Below are positions 1 to 6,698 of a DNA stretch of 34,041 nt, in pieces. The stretch comes from Mycobacterium sp. E3198 (lineage in GTDB: Bacteria > Actinomycetota > Actinomycetes > Mycobacteriales > Mycobacteriaceae): assembly GCF_001667015.1 (NCBI RefSeq), contig NZ_LZIS01000214.1, positions 1 through 34,041 of the forward strand. Reading direction: 5' to 3'. The notes under the pieces were generated by a model. It ran no database searches. It was not told where the DNA came from and saw only the letters and a list, made by a program, of their open reading frames with translations. Position 1 is the stretch's first letter; every line of letters begins with the position of its first letter. Made by a program: the position numbers and the translations under genes.

Positions 1-1
1 G

Positions 2-499
2 CCCGCACCGGTCGCCGCGCCGGCTCCCGCACCGGCGCCGGCCCCCGCGCCGGGCGCCGCGCCCGCCGCGTCGCCCGGTTTGGGCCCGGACGCCCCGCCC
101 ACGCAGGACTTCATGTATCCCTCGATCGGCACCAATTGCCTTGCGGACGGCAGTAGTTCGATCGCGACCGCCCTTTCGGTGGCGGGGCCGGCCAAGATCC
201 CGACCCCGGGACCCGGGCCCGGCCAGACCGCCTATGTGTTCACCGCGGTCGGCACACCCGGGCCCGCCGAGGTGCAGAAGCTGCCGCTGAACGTCACCTG
301 GGTGAACCTGACCACCGGCAAGTCCGGAACGGTCACGCTCAAGCCGCGCACCGACATCAACGGGGACGGTCCGACGACGCTGACGGCGATCGTCGACACC
401 GGCTCGGGCAGCATCATGTCGACGATCTTCGGGCAGGTCACCACCAAGGAAAAGCAGTGCCAGTTCATGCCCACCATCGGCTCGACGGTGGTGCCCTAG
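2..499 (+). CDS. Pro/Ala-rich exported protein, C-terminal part (5' end outside window)
   Basis: The reading frame is open from the window edge to a TAG at 497-499, giving about 165 residues without an N-terminus. The first 30 residues are an almost pure Pro/Ala stretch, typical of the disordered linkers of mycobacterial cell-wall proteins. The remaining 130 residues are Thr/Val/Gly-rich with alternating hydrophobic residues and look like a beta-sandwich. There are two cysteines, one in GTNCLADG and one in KEKQCQFMP near the C-terminus, which would suit a disulfide in an exported domain. I do not recognise a named family, and whether a signal peptide exists cannot be seen here. The next gene (514-1128) converges on it with a 14-nt gap. 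Coding is secure; function is unknown. Confidence 0.8.
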   Translation, partial: PAPVAAPAPAPAPAPAPGAAPAASPGLGPDAPPTQDFMYPSIGTNCLADGSSSIATALSVAGPAKIPTPGPGPGQTAYVFTAVGTPGPAEVQKLPLNVTWVNLTTGKSGTVTLKPRTDINGDGPTTLTAIVDTGSGSIMSTIFGQVTTKEKQCQFMPTIGSTVVP

Positions 500-513
500 G
501 CGGCCGACCCGAT

Positions 514-1128
514 TCAGGGTCTCCAGCCGGGCGTGCGGCCGAGGTGGCCGAGGATGCGGTCGAGGTCGGTCGCGCCGGCGGGCGCGACCACGGCCGGCCC
601 GAACGGCGCGCCGTCCATGGTGCGGTAGTCGCCATCCGGAATAACGAGCACCAGCGGTAGCGCGGCGGCCAAAACGTCGCCCGGGAGCGCGAATTGGACG
701 CCGATGCTGCGCGCGACGTCCCAGCCGTGCACCACGTAGTCGACGAAATGGAAGCCGATCGCGACCGCACCGGGGAAGGACGCCCCGGGGCCGAAATCGG
801 GCAACGCAAACGCCGCGTCGAGCACCCCGTCGACGGCGAACGCGTCGAGCACGTCGGCGGCGGCCGCGGCGTAGGTGCCGGCGGGATCGGCCGCGACGGC
901 GGCGGCCACGCGCTCCGGCGCCCAGACGATGGGGCTGTCCCCGCCGCCGCGCGCGGCCGCGGCGAACCCCTGATGCTGCACGGTCATGTGGCAGAGCAGA
1001 TCGAGCAGGTTCCAGCCCGCGCAGGGCGTGGGCCGGCGCAGATCGCCGCGGGTGACCGCCGCGACGACGTCGACGGACGCCTGCACGGCGGCCCGGTGGG
1101 GGGAACGGACGTCGGGAATAATATGCAT
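514..1128 (-). CDS. TIGR03086-type DinB/mycothiol-dependent-enzyme-like metal-binding protein
   Basis: A protein of 204 residues. An N-terminal PTPCAGWNLLDLLCHM segment and a later HFVDYVVHGWDVA segment (H-x3-D-x3-H-x-W-D type) are the hallmarks of the TIGR03086/maleylpyruvate-isomerase-like fold, a DinB-type four-helix bundle that binds a divalent metal through His/Asp/Glu. Relatives use mycothiol as co-substrate; the substrate here is unknown. ATG 1128 is preferred over ATG 1134 because a TATCGT hexamer (1135-1140) lies exactly 6 nt upstream, as in a leaderless mycobacterial mRNA, whereas ATG 1134 abuts that hexamer. Both starts lie within a 39-bp palindrome shared with the divergent MarR gene, so MarR control is likely. 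A second member of this superfamily lies at 26900-27664. Confidence 0.85.
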   Translation of the reverse strand: MHIIPDVRSPHRAAVQASVDVVAAVTRGDLRRPTPCAGWNLLDLLCHMTVQHQGFAAAARGGGDSPIVWAPERVAAAVAADPAGTYAAAAADVLDAFAVDGVLDAAFALPDFGPGASFPGAVAIGFHFVDYVVHGWDVARSIGVQFALPGDVLAAALPLVLVIPDGDYRTMDGAPFGPAVVAPAGATDLDRILGHLGRTPGWRP

Positions 1129-1156
1129 CAGCATACGATATGCAGATGCATATTAT
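1118..1156. promoter_or_regulatory. 39-bp palindromic operator between divergent TIGR03086 and MarR genes
   Basis: The 11-mer ATAATATGCAT at 1118-1128 is repeated exactly inverted at 1146-1156. The symmetry continues inward about 1137: 1129 pairs with 1145, and GCATA (1131-1135) with TATGC (1139-1143). Only 1130/1144 and 1136/1138 break it. It is AT-rich in very GC-rich DNA and has the form of one or two MarR dimer sites. It contains the predicted -10 (1135-1140) and start of the leftward gene and reaches to 12 bp before the -10 of the rightward gene, so binding should block both promoters. The palindrome is seen; the regulator assignment is inference. Confidence 0.8.
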
Positions 1157-1167
1157 CTGTCAACGGC

Positions 1168-1173
1168 TACGCT
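1168..1173 (+). promoter_or_regulatory. -10 hexamer TACGCT of leaderless MarR gene
   Basis: TACGCT fits the mycobacterial TANNNT -10 pattern and ends 6 nt before ATG 1180, so transcription would begin at the A of the start codon. Its -35 region falls in the right arm of the palindrome at 1118-1156. Confidence 0.6.
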
Positions 1174-1179
1174 GCCACC

Positions 1180-1611
1180 ATGGCAGCGACCCCACGGCGG
1201 CCCGATCTCGCCGCGATGATGGGGCCACTGGTTCGGGAGATGGTCGCCGCCGAGATCCCCGTGCTGGAAGCGCATGGGTTGTCGATGTGGGGCTACGTCG
1301 TGCTGAGTGCGCTCGATCGTTCGCCGGTGCGCAGTCAGGCCGCGCTCGCGGAGGCGATCGGCGCCGACAAGACCCGCATCATCCCCACGCTCGACGATTT
1401 GCAGAACCGGGGTTATATCGAGCGCCGTCCCGACCCCGACGACCGCCGGGTGCGGCTGCTCGCGCTCACCGACGCCGGCCGGGCGGCGAAAGATGCCGCG
1501 CAGCAAGACATTCAGCGCGGCGAGGAGCGCTGGCTCGGGGGGCTGTCGGCCGAGGACCGGCGGGTGTTCCTGCGCGTCCTGCGTCAGCTGTCGGACGCGC
1601 CAGGCGGCTGA
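1180..1611 (+). CDS. MarR-family transcriptional regulator
   Basis: A protein of 143 residues. The winged-helix core is clear: helix-turn-helix in QAALAEAIGADKTRIIPTL, then the wing with the family-typical DPDDRRVRLLALTDAGR (D-x-R-D/R-x4-LT-x-G-R signature). Flanking N- and C-terminal helices form the dimer interface. It probably senses a small lipophilic compound or oxidant; the ligand is unknown. ATG 1180 was chosen because TACGCT lies 6 nt upstream (leaderless) and the MarR fold is complete from there; the frame stays open further upstream but runs through the palindrome. It is divergent from the mycothiol-enzyme-like gene, the usual layout of a MarR repressor and its target, and probably represses both itself and that neighbour. 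Confidence 0.9.
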   Translation: MAATPRRPDLAAMMGPLVREMVAAEIPVLEAHGLSMWGYVVLSALDRSPVRSQAALAEAIGADKTRIIPTLDDLQNRGYIERRPDPDDRRVRLLALTDAGRAAKDAAQQDIQRGEERWLGGLSAEDRRVFLRVLRQLSDAPGG

Positions 1612-1758
1612 CTAGTAGGCCATGAACAAGATGGCGTCGCGGTCGTACTCGAGGCCCGGGTGGGCGCTGGCGAGGTGGGCCTGGGTCAGCTCGACCAGTT
1701 CGTCCTCGTCCTTGCCGACGATGGCTTCGCCGCAGGGACACGTTATGTGTGTCTTCAC
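1612..1758 (-). CDS. Small DUF1059-like CxC zinc-ribbon-type protein (48 aa)
   Basis: A 48-residue ORF read from GTG 1758. It begins VKTHITCPCGEAIVG, then an acidic segment and AHLASAHPG. A CPC pair plus two downstream His residues suggests a small metal site, similar to DUF1059-type proteins. It overlaps the upstream HhH-GPD gene by a GTGA (stop TGA 1755-1757, start GTG 1756-1758), so translation is probably coupled; a purine-rich GGGAAAGGCGG lies upstream. Its stop codon abuts the stop codon of the convergent MarR gene with no intervening base. Function is unknown; coupling to a DNA-repair-type protein hints at partnership, but that is inference. Confidence 0.75.
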   Translation of the reverse strand: MKTHITCPCGEAIVGKDEDELVELTQAHLASAHPGLEYDRDAILFMAY

Positions 1759-2336
1759 GTTGCCGCCTTTCCCTTCGCTGCTGCTTTCATCTGCTTCTTG
1801 TACGACCGCACCTTCCCGAGGGACTGCGCGTCGACGATGTCGGCGACGGACAGGTGCGTTCCGGCCTTGCCGAAGTCCCCGGCCGCCTCCCGCCATCCCG
1901 CCGGCGTCACGCCGTACTGCTTGCCGAGTAGCGCCAGGAAGATCTTCGCCTTCTGCTCGCCGAAACCGGGCAGCCCCTTGAGCCGCCGCAGCAGTTCGTG
2001 CCCGTCGGGCGCACCGGCCGTCCACAACCCGGCCGCGTCGCCGTCATAGCGGTCCACGATGATCTGCGCCAGGGCCTGGATCCGCTTGGCCATCGACCCC
2101 GGGAAGCGATGCACCGCAGGCCTTTCCGCGCACAGCGCGGCGAACTTCTCCGGGTCATAGTCGGCGATCCGACCGGCGTCCAGGCCGCCCATCCGGTCCG
2201 CGATCTTCTTCGGGCCGGCGAACGCCGTCTCGAACGGCACCTGTTGGTCCAGGAGCATCCCGACCAGCAACGCGAACGGGTCGTCTTCCAGCAGCGCGTC
2301 GGCCTCGGGCTCCTGCGCCAGGCAGAGCTTCGACAT
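1755..2336 (-). CDS. HhH-GPD-type base-excision DNA repair family protein
   Basis: A protein of 193 residues. The N-terminal part contains PFALLVGMLLDQQVPFETAFAG, the helical region of HhH-GPD glycosylases, and the helix-hairpin-helix is recognisable as LKGLPGFGEQKAKIFLALLG. The Lys/Asp pair of EndoIII/MutY-type catalysis is not clearly present and there is no Fe-S cysteine cluster, so it fits the uncharacterised actinobacterial branch (TIGR03252 type) rather than a proven glycosylase. From memory it is the counterpart of Rv1156. The C-terminus is Lys-rich (KKQMKAAAKGKAAT). ATG 2336 has TAAAGT 6 nt upstream (2343-2348), indicating a leaderless mRNA. It is followed by the overlapping 48-residue gene and is divergent from the NTF2-like gene. 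Confidence 0.85.
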   Translation of the reverse strand: MSKLCLAQEPEADALLEDDPFALLVGMLLDQQVPFETAFAGPKKIADRMGGLDAGRIADYDPEKFAALCAERPAVHRFPGSMAKRIQALAQIIVDRYDGDAAGLWTAGAPDGHELLRRLKGLPGFGEQKAKIFLALLGKQYGVTPAGWREAAGDFGKAGTHLSVADIVDAQSLGKVRSYKKQMKAAAKGKAAT

Positions 2337-2342
2337 ACGCCG

Positions 2343-2364
2343 ACTTTAGCGCCCGGGCTATCGT
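2343..2364. promoter_or_regulatory. Divergent leaderless promoters of HhH-GPD and NTF2-like genes
   Basis: On the minus strand TAAAGT (2343-2348) ends 6 nt before ATG 2336. On the plus strand TATCGT (2359-2364) ends 6 nt before GTG 2371. Both fit TANNNT with leaderless spacing. The whole intergenic gap is about 34 bp. Confidence 0.55.
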
Positions 2365-2370
2365 GGCGTG

Positions 2371-2901
2371 GTGGTGGATGAGGCCAGATTGGAGCTGATG
2401 CTGGCGCGCGACGAGCTGCATCGGCTCGTCACCGCCTATTGCCGGGCCGTCGACCGCGCGGATTACGCGGCGCTCCGCGATCTGTACCACCCCGACGCGA
2501 CCGACGCGCACGGCTCGTTCTCGGCGGGGGGCGTGGAAGAGTTCATCGCGCAACTGCGGGCCGCCGAACCGTATGTGCGTGTCTCCCAACACAACATCAC
2601 CACGACGAACTTCGTGATCGACGGCGAGGAGGCCCGCGGTGAAATCTACTGCCTGGTTTTTCACACCTTCGCCGGCCCCGAACACGACTCGGACGTCATC
2701 ATCGGCGGCCGGTACCTGGACACCTACACCAAACACGACGGCCGCTGGAAGTTCAGCCGACGCACCATCGCGGCGGACTGGGCATACCGCAACGACCCGT
2801 CCCGAGTGGACTTCGGGCACACCAGCACCCGGGGAAGCCTGCGCGGCCAACCGGGTCAGGCCGACCCATCGATCAGGCTCTTTGCGCCGCCCCAAGCCTG
2901 A
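2371..2901 (+). CDS. NTF2-like/SnoaL-like family protein
   Basis: About 176 residues. The sequence has the NTF2-like (SnoaL/ketosteroid-isomerase-like) layout: N-terminal helices with LVTAYCRAVDRADYAALRDL and YHPDATDAHG, then beta strands containing GRYLDTYTKHDGRWKFSRR, the final conserved strands of the fold. Members are small cone-shaped enzymes or binding proteins (isomerases, dehydratases, hydroxylase partners); the ligand is unknown. Three consecutive GTG codons (2368, 2371, 2374) could start it; 2371 is chosen because TATCGT lies 6 nt upstream. The C-terminal 30 residues are Gly/Ser/Pro-rich and outside the fold. The family is secure, the specific role is not. Confidence 0.85.
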   Translation: MVDEARLELMLARDELHRLVTAYCRAVDRADYAALRDLYHPDATDAHGSFSAGGVEEFIAQLRAAEPYVRVSQHNITTTNFVIDGEEARGEIYCLVFHTFAGPEHDSDVIIGGRYLDTYTKHDGRWKFSRRTIAADWAYRNDPSRVDFGHTSTRGSLRGQPGQADPSIRLFAPPQA

Positions 2902-2919
2902 GAGTGCGATTCTTTCGGC

Positions 2920-3590
2920 GTGAGCACCGAAGACGGACCGGCGGCAACCACCCGCTACCTGCTGTTCGCCACGCCGGAGGAATTCAGCTACCGGCAGCGC
3001 GCGCTCGAAGACGACGCGGCCAAGATATTCGCCCAGCAACCGCCGCTGGCCATCGACGTGGGCGAGGGCACGGTCTCGATCGTCGACCCGGGCAGCAACG
3101 CGGTGATCACGTCCGCCCTGATTCACGAGGTCACCGCGACACCGGGCACCTACGCGCCCATGGACCAGTCCTCCGAGTCGACCAGCCGGCGCTACACGCA
3201 GCCGCTGCTGCTCCTCGACGCCCCCGGCGGGCTGGACGTGGTAGTCGGTATTTTGCCGATGCGCGTCACGACGTGGACCGGTCACCAATTCCGGTACGCC
3301 TGGCGGCGCAAGGCGCGGCCCCTCGATCTCGACGCCGCGTATCGCCACGAACGGGTCGGTGGCCCAGCTACGTGGTCACGGACGCCGAATGGCGCAGCCT
3401 CGTCGAGACATTCGGCTTGGGCACCCTCGCGGTCGACGAGTATGCCTCGGGCGCGCTGGACAGCGAAGCAAAGTTCATGAAGGTGGTCGGGATCGCCTTC
3501 GCCGCGTTGATATTCGTTGCCACGACGGTGTTTTTCGCGTGGTTCATCTGGGCGATCGCCACCGGCAACATTCACCATCACCAGCACTGA
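2920..3590 (+). pseudogene. Frameshifted tail-anchored membrane protein gene
   Basis: From GTG 2920 (SD absent; GATTCT 6 nt upstream) about 148 residues read as a plausible acidic cytosolic protein (RYLLFATPEEFSYRQR, later GHQFRYAWRRKARPL, then HERVGG). At the CCC of 3363-3365 sensible coding shifts by one base: the other frame continues PSYVVTDAEWRSLVETFGLG, then a single strongly hydrophobic helix of about 22 residues and a terminal HHHQH, ending at TGA 3588-3590. Adding one C to the CCC run would restore a single protein of about 222-223 residues. In its own frame the first half runs into out-of-frame residues and stops at 3480. Either a recent pseudogene or a sequencing error. The intact form would be a C-tail-anchored protein with a His-rich end. 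Family unknown. Confidence 0.75.
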
Positions 3591-3626
3591 CCGCCACCCG
3601 GACGGCCTCGCGCCGGCTAGCCCGAA

Positions 3627-3803
3627 TCACCCGCTCTTGCGGCGGAATTCGCGGCGGTTCTCCACCGGACCGTGCGCCCGCGAGTGCTTGTCGCCGGCGT
3701 CTTTGTGGTCGGACGCGCCCGCCGACTTGGCCTTCTTGCGATCGAGGGCCTCGCGGAACTTGCGCTTCGTATCGTCCCCTTGCTGGGCGTTCGATTCGGC
3801 CAT
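3627..3803 (-). CDS. Small charged protein, DUF5302 type (58 aa)
   Basis: A 58-residue ORF from ATG 3803 to TGA at 3627-3629. It begins MAESNAQQGDDTKRKFREAL and ends with GPVENRREFRRKSG, a pattern I associate with the actinobacterial DUF5302 family of small, highly charged proteins (the -F-x-RKSG end is distinctive). It lacks membrane segments and cysteines and has many Lys, Arg and Asp residues, so it may bind nucleic acid; that is a guess. TAGGCT at 3810-3815 ends 6 nt before the ATG, giving a leaderless promoter. It points toward the frameshifted gene and lies next to the Ala/Pro-rich secreted protein gene on the same strand. Confidence 0.75.
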   Translation of the reverse strand: MAESNAQQGDDTKRKFREALDRKKAKSAGASDHKDAGDKHSRAHGPVENRREFRRKSG

Positions 3804-3809
3804 ACCGGC

Positions 3810-3815
3810 AGCCTA
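3810..3815 (-). promoter_or_regulatory. -10 hexamer TAGGCT of the leaderless 58-aa gene
   Basis: Reverse complement of AGCCTA, ending 6 nt before ATG 3803. The same hexamer with the same spacing precedes the transporter gene at 29860. Confidence 0.5.
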
Positions 3816-3844
3816 TCCTGCATGGCCCGGCCTGGCTTGTGGTT

Positions 3845-4549
3845 TTACCGCTTGCCGGGCGGCATTCCGTAGACGTGCGAGATCCGCAGCGTCATCACCA
3901 CCCGCCGGTCGGTGACCATCGCCTGCCGGTAGTCGTCCCAGTCCGGGTGCTCACCGGCGATGTTGCGATACAAGGCAATCAACGCCTCGACGGTGTCATC
4001 GTCGGGGGCGGGTGCGGCAACGGGCCCGGGAGCGGGCGCGGCAGCGGGTGCGGGTGAGGGCGCCGGCGCCGCGGCGGGGCCGGGACCGGCGGCGTGCGCC
4101 GGATCGATGCCCGGCGGCAGGTGCGACTGCAGCCCGGGCTCGATGCCCAGCGGCGGTACGTGTTGCACCGGCGCGGTGTCGGGCGGGGTGGCGGCACCGG
4201 GCGCGGGTGCCGGTGCGCCGGGAACCGGCGAGCCGGGCACTTGCACGAAGTTATTCACCGACGTCGCAACGTTTTTGGACTCGCTGGGCGCGGCCGGGCT
4301 GTGGGCGAAGGCTTGGGCGGCGGCCATCAGCAGCTGTGTCGCCTGCCCGGGATTGCTGGCCGCCTGCTGGATGATCGGGCTCAGCTCCGAGAGCGCCGGC
4401 AGGCCCGGTAGTTGCTGGTTGGAGTTCGCCTGCGGTGTCGGCAGCGGCGCCGCCGGGTCGGCGGCCGCGCCCGGGCAGAACCCGAGCGCGGCAGCCGACG
4501 CCGTGACGACAGCGGCCAACCCCTTGGACAGATTCCGAGTGCTTACCAC
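3845..4549 (-). CDS. Secreted Ala/Pro-rich protein (probably the Rv1157c counterpart)
   Basis: A protein of 234 residues starting at GTG 4549, with a GGAGGG ribosome site a few bases upstream. A signal peptide is evident: basic NLSKG, a hydrophobic Ala/Val stretch, then cleavage near PGAAA/DPAAP. The mature protein has an ordered helical segment (LSELSPIIQQAASNPGQATQ), a long Pro/Ala linker with PAPAPGAATPP-type repeats, and a conserved-looking C-terminal segment containing IALYRNIAGEHPDWDDYRQA and ending SHVYGMPPGKR. It follows the similar gene at 4595-5257 by 45 nt on the same strand, so they probably form an operon, as Rv1158c-Rv1157c do in M. tuberculosis from memory. Likely a cell-wall or secreted protein of unknown function. 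Confidence 0.85.
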   Translation of the reverse strand: MVSTRNLSKGLAAVVTASAAALGFCPGAAADPAAPLPTPQANSNQQLPGLPALSELSPIIQQAASNPGQATQLLMAAAQAFAHSPAAPSESKNVATSVNNFVQVPGSPVPGAPAPAPGAATPPDTAPVQHVPPLGIEPGLQSHLPPGIDPAHAAGPGPAAAPAPSPAPAAAPAPGPVAAPAPDDDTVEALIALYRNIAGEHPDWDDYRQAMVTDRRVVMTLRISHVYGMPPGKR

Positions 4550-4594
4550 GATGCCCTCCGGTCTAGGTTGTGGGTTTGCCGTCTAAGGGGTTGC

Positions 4595-5257
4595 TCAGGG
4601 AATGGCCGACAGCAGCGGCGTCATCGGGTTGGTGAGCGACGGCAGCGTCGCCGCCGGTGCGGCGGGTGCGGCCGGCGCGGCCGGGGCGGCCGGTGCGGCC
4701 GGTGCCGCCGGAGCCTGTCCGGTCGCGAGCGCCGTCAGGTCCTGCGGAAGCGTCAGCTGCGCGGGCACGTTGACCGGCAGGCCGGACGGCAGCGCCGGCA
4801 TGTCGACCTTCGCCTGGGGGAGCTGAGGGGACGGGGGCGTCGCGGGCGCCGCCGGCGCCGAGAGCCCGGGGATGGCCGGCAGGCCCGGAATGGACGGAGC
4901 GGCCGGGGCGGCAGGCGCCGCCGGCACCTGCTGCGTCAAGCCCGGGATCGAGCCGAGCCCCGGGATCGCCGACGTTGCCGACGGAGCCGACGGCGACACG
5001 GGCGAGGTCGCCGAGGGCAGCCCCGGGAAGGTGATGCCGGGAGAGGCCGGCGCCGCCGGGGGCGTGGCGCCGAGCGCGGTCGCAAGGTTCTGCAGGATTT
5101 GTGGCGCGTTGGCCGCCGAACTGATCAGCTGCTGCGGAATGTTCGGCACGGGCGGGGCCGGCACGGGGTCGGCGTGGGCGATACCGCCCGTCAGTAGCGC
5201 GGCGGACGAACCGACTACGACGGCGGTCGCTCGCACATAGGTCCAGATGGTTGGCAT
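4595..5257 (-). CDS. Secreted Ala/Pro-rich protein (Rv1158c-like)
   Basis: A protein of 220 residues from ATG 5257, which has AGGGAGAG just upstream. The frame is open to 5338, but only this start gives a proper signal peptide: MPTIWTYVRATAVVVGSSAA with cleavage after GGIAHA/DP. The mature part starts VPAPPVPNIPQQLISSAANA, shared in style with the following gene (both have a helix preceding Pro-rich repeats), then low-complexity Ala/Pro/Gly blocks including (Ala-Ala-Pro)n and several IPGL units. It ends NPMTPLLSAIP. Disordered, cell-wall-type. It is divergent from pimE; the space between them carries a CRP-like site. Rv1158c was, as I recall, among predicted CRP targets in M. tuberculosis. 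Confidence 0.85.
   Translation of the reverse strand: MPTIWTYVRATAVVVGSSAALLTGGIAHADPVPAPPVPNIPQQLISSAANAPQILQNLATALGATPPAAPASPGITFPGLPSATSPVSPSAPSATSAIPGLGSIPGLTQQVPAAPAAPAAPSIPGLPAIPGLSAPAAPATPPSPQLPQAKVDMPALPSGLPVNVPAQLTLPQDLTALATGQAPAAPAAPAAPAAPAAPAAPAATLPSLTNPMTPLLSAIP
4651..4712. repeat. 9-bp tandem repeat encoding (Ala-Ala-Pro)n
   Basis: About seven imperfect copies of a 9-bp unit of the form GGTGCGGCC lie inside the 4595-5257 gene and encode Ala-Ala-Pro triplets on the minus strand. Copy number could vary between strains by slippage in steps of three residues without breaking the frame. Confidence 0.75.
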
Positions 5258-5312
5258 GACTCTCCCTGGTGATCGACGACGGGGTCCGCGGCCGAAGTTA
5301 CTTTGATACTGG

Positions 5313-5328
5313 TGTGACTCAAGTGACA
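5313..5328. promoter_or_regulatory. CRP-like site TGTGA-N6-TGACA
   Basis: Positions 5313-5317 TGTGA and 5324-5328 TGACA, six bases apart, match 9 of the 10 defining bases of the CRP consensus TGTGA-N6-TCACA used by mycobacterial CRP (Rv3676). It sits within an 18-bp near-palindrome (5312-5329) and abuts ACACGTGT (5326-5333). It lies 56 bp before the start of the leftward secreted protein gene and about 68 bp before the predicted -10 of pimE. Confidence 0.6.
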
Positions 5329-5395
5329 CGTGTGGCATTTATTCGATCGTTACCGATACGAGTGACGGCGGTGACCGGGCGGGTGCCGCGATCGC

Positions 5396-5401
5396 TAAAG
5401 T
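5396..5401 (+). promoter_or_regulatory. -10 hexamer TAAAGT of pimE
   Basis: TAAAGT is followed by 7 nt and then ATA at 5409, which is in frame with pimE. This is the same geometry as the other leaderless genes in the window and would place +1 at the A of AUA. Confidence 0.5.
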
Positions 5402-5408
5402 CGGGCGA

Positions 5409-6698
5409 ATAGACACCACCTCGACCGCCGCCCCGGCGGTTCCCCTCAACCGGCGGCTGGCGGGTCCGCTGCAGGCGGCCGCGCCGGCGCTGCTGGCCGT
5501 GAGCGTCGTCGCGCGGCTCGCCTGGACCTACCTGGCGCCCCACGGCGCGAACTTCGTCGACCTGCACGTCTACCTCGGCGGGGCGGCCGCGCTCGACCAT
5601 CCCGGCACCCTCTACGGCTACGTGTACGCCGACCAGACGCCCGACTTCCCGCTGCCGTTCACGTATCCGCCGTTCGCGGCCGTCGTGTTCTACCCGCTGC
5701 ACCTGTTGCCCTTCGGCCCGGTCGCCTTCCTGTGGCAGGTCGCGACGATGGCCGCGTTGTACGGCGCGATCCGGGCCAGCCAGCGCATCATGGGCGTCCC
5801 CGCCGACGCCGGCCGGCGCGTGGCGATGTTGTGGACGGCGGTCACCCTCTGGATCGAGCCGCTGCGCAGCACCTTCGACTATGGGCAGATCAACGTGTTG
5901 CTCATGCTGGTAGTGCTGTGGGCGGCCTACAGCTCCCGGTGGTGGCTGTCGGGGCTGCTGGTCGGCGTGGCGGCCGGGATCAAGCTGACGCCGGCGATCG
6001 CCGGCGTCTACCTGGTCGGCGTCCGGCGCTGGGGCGCGGCGGCGTTCTCGGCGGTCGTGTTCGCCGCGACCATCGGCCTCTCGGCCCTGGTCGCGGGGGG
6101 CCAGACCGGCTACTACTTCACCAAGTTGCTGGGCGACGCGCACCGGGTGGGGCCTATCGCCACGTCGTTCAATCAATCCTGGCGTGGCGGCATCTCCCGG
6201 ATCCTCGGCCATGACGCCGGCTTCGGTCCGCTGGTCGTGGGCGCCATCGCCGTCACCGCCGTGCTGGCCTTACTGGCGTGGCGGGCGCTCGACGGGTCCG
6301 ATCGGCTGGGCAAGCTGCTGGTGGTCGAGTTGTTCGGGCTGCTGCTCTCGCCGATCTCGTGGTCTCACCACTGGGTGTGGCTGGTGCCGCTGATGGTCTG
6401 GGCGATTCACGGGTCGCCGCGCGAGCGGCCGGGCGCCCGCGTGGTGGGGTGGGGCTGGCTGGTGCTCACGATCATCGGGGTGCCGTGGCTGCTGAGCTTC
6501 GCCCAACCGACCATCTGGCAGATAAGCCGGCCGTGGTACCTGGCCTGGGCGGGGTTGGCCTACATCGTGGCGGCGGTGGCGACGCTGATCTGGGTCGCGG
6601 CCACCGGCAACCGCCCCGAGCCTCACGACGGCGTGACGCGCGCGCGCGAACGTCACCCCAGCGTGGCGGCCGACGAGAAGGGCGCCGTGCCGGATTAG
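5409..6698 (+). CDS. pimE: Polyprenol-phosphate-mannose-dependent alpha-(1-2)-mannosyltransferase PimE
   Basis: PimE adds an alpha-1,2 mannose to phosphatidylinositol mannosides (PIM4 to PIM5 step) on the outer face of the plasma membrane, using polyprenyl-phospho-mannose. It is a GT-C, GT87-type (DUF2029) polytopic protein with about ten membrane helices. The first loop has NFVDLHVYLGGAAALDHPG, whose Asp is the catalytic acidic residue of the family. Further family motifs are TFDYGQINVLLML, NQSWRGGISRILGH and SPISWSHHWVWLVP. The first standard start codon is GTG 5499 (399 residues), but this cuts the first helix (PALLAVSVVARLAWTYL) in half. The frame is open back to 5307 with no ATG, GTG or TTG in it, and a -10 points to ATA 5409 (429 residues). 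The stop overlaps that of the convergent phhB-like gene. Confidence 0.9.
   Translation: MDTTSTAAPAVPLNRRLAGPLQAAAPALLAVSVVARLAWTYLAPHGANFVDLHVYLGGAAALDHPGTLYGYVYADQTPDFPLPFTYPPFAAVVFYPLHLLPFGPVAFLWQVATMAALYGAIRASQRIMGVPADAGRRVAMLWTAVTLWIEPLRSTFDYGQINVLLMLVVLWAAYSSRWWLSGLLVGVAAGIKLTPAIAGVYLVGVRRWGAAAFSAVVFAATIGLSALVAGGQTGYYFTKLLGDAHRVGPIATSFNQSWRGGISRILGHDAGFGPLVVGAIAVTAVLALLAWRALDGSDRLGKLLVVELFGLLLSPISWSHHWVWLVPLMVWAIHGSPRERPGARVVGWGWLVLTIIGVPWLLSFAQPTIWQISRPWYLAWAGLAYIVAAVATLIWVAATGNRPEPHDGVTRARERHPSVAADEKGAVPD

Noticed and set aside
3355..3370. Programmed ribosomal frameshift as the explanation of the broken gene
   Set aside because: No slippery heptamer or downstream pseudoknot is evident around the CCC run; a single-base indel is simpler.
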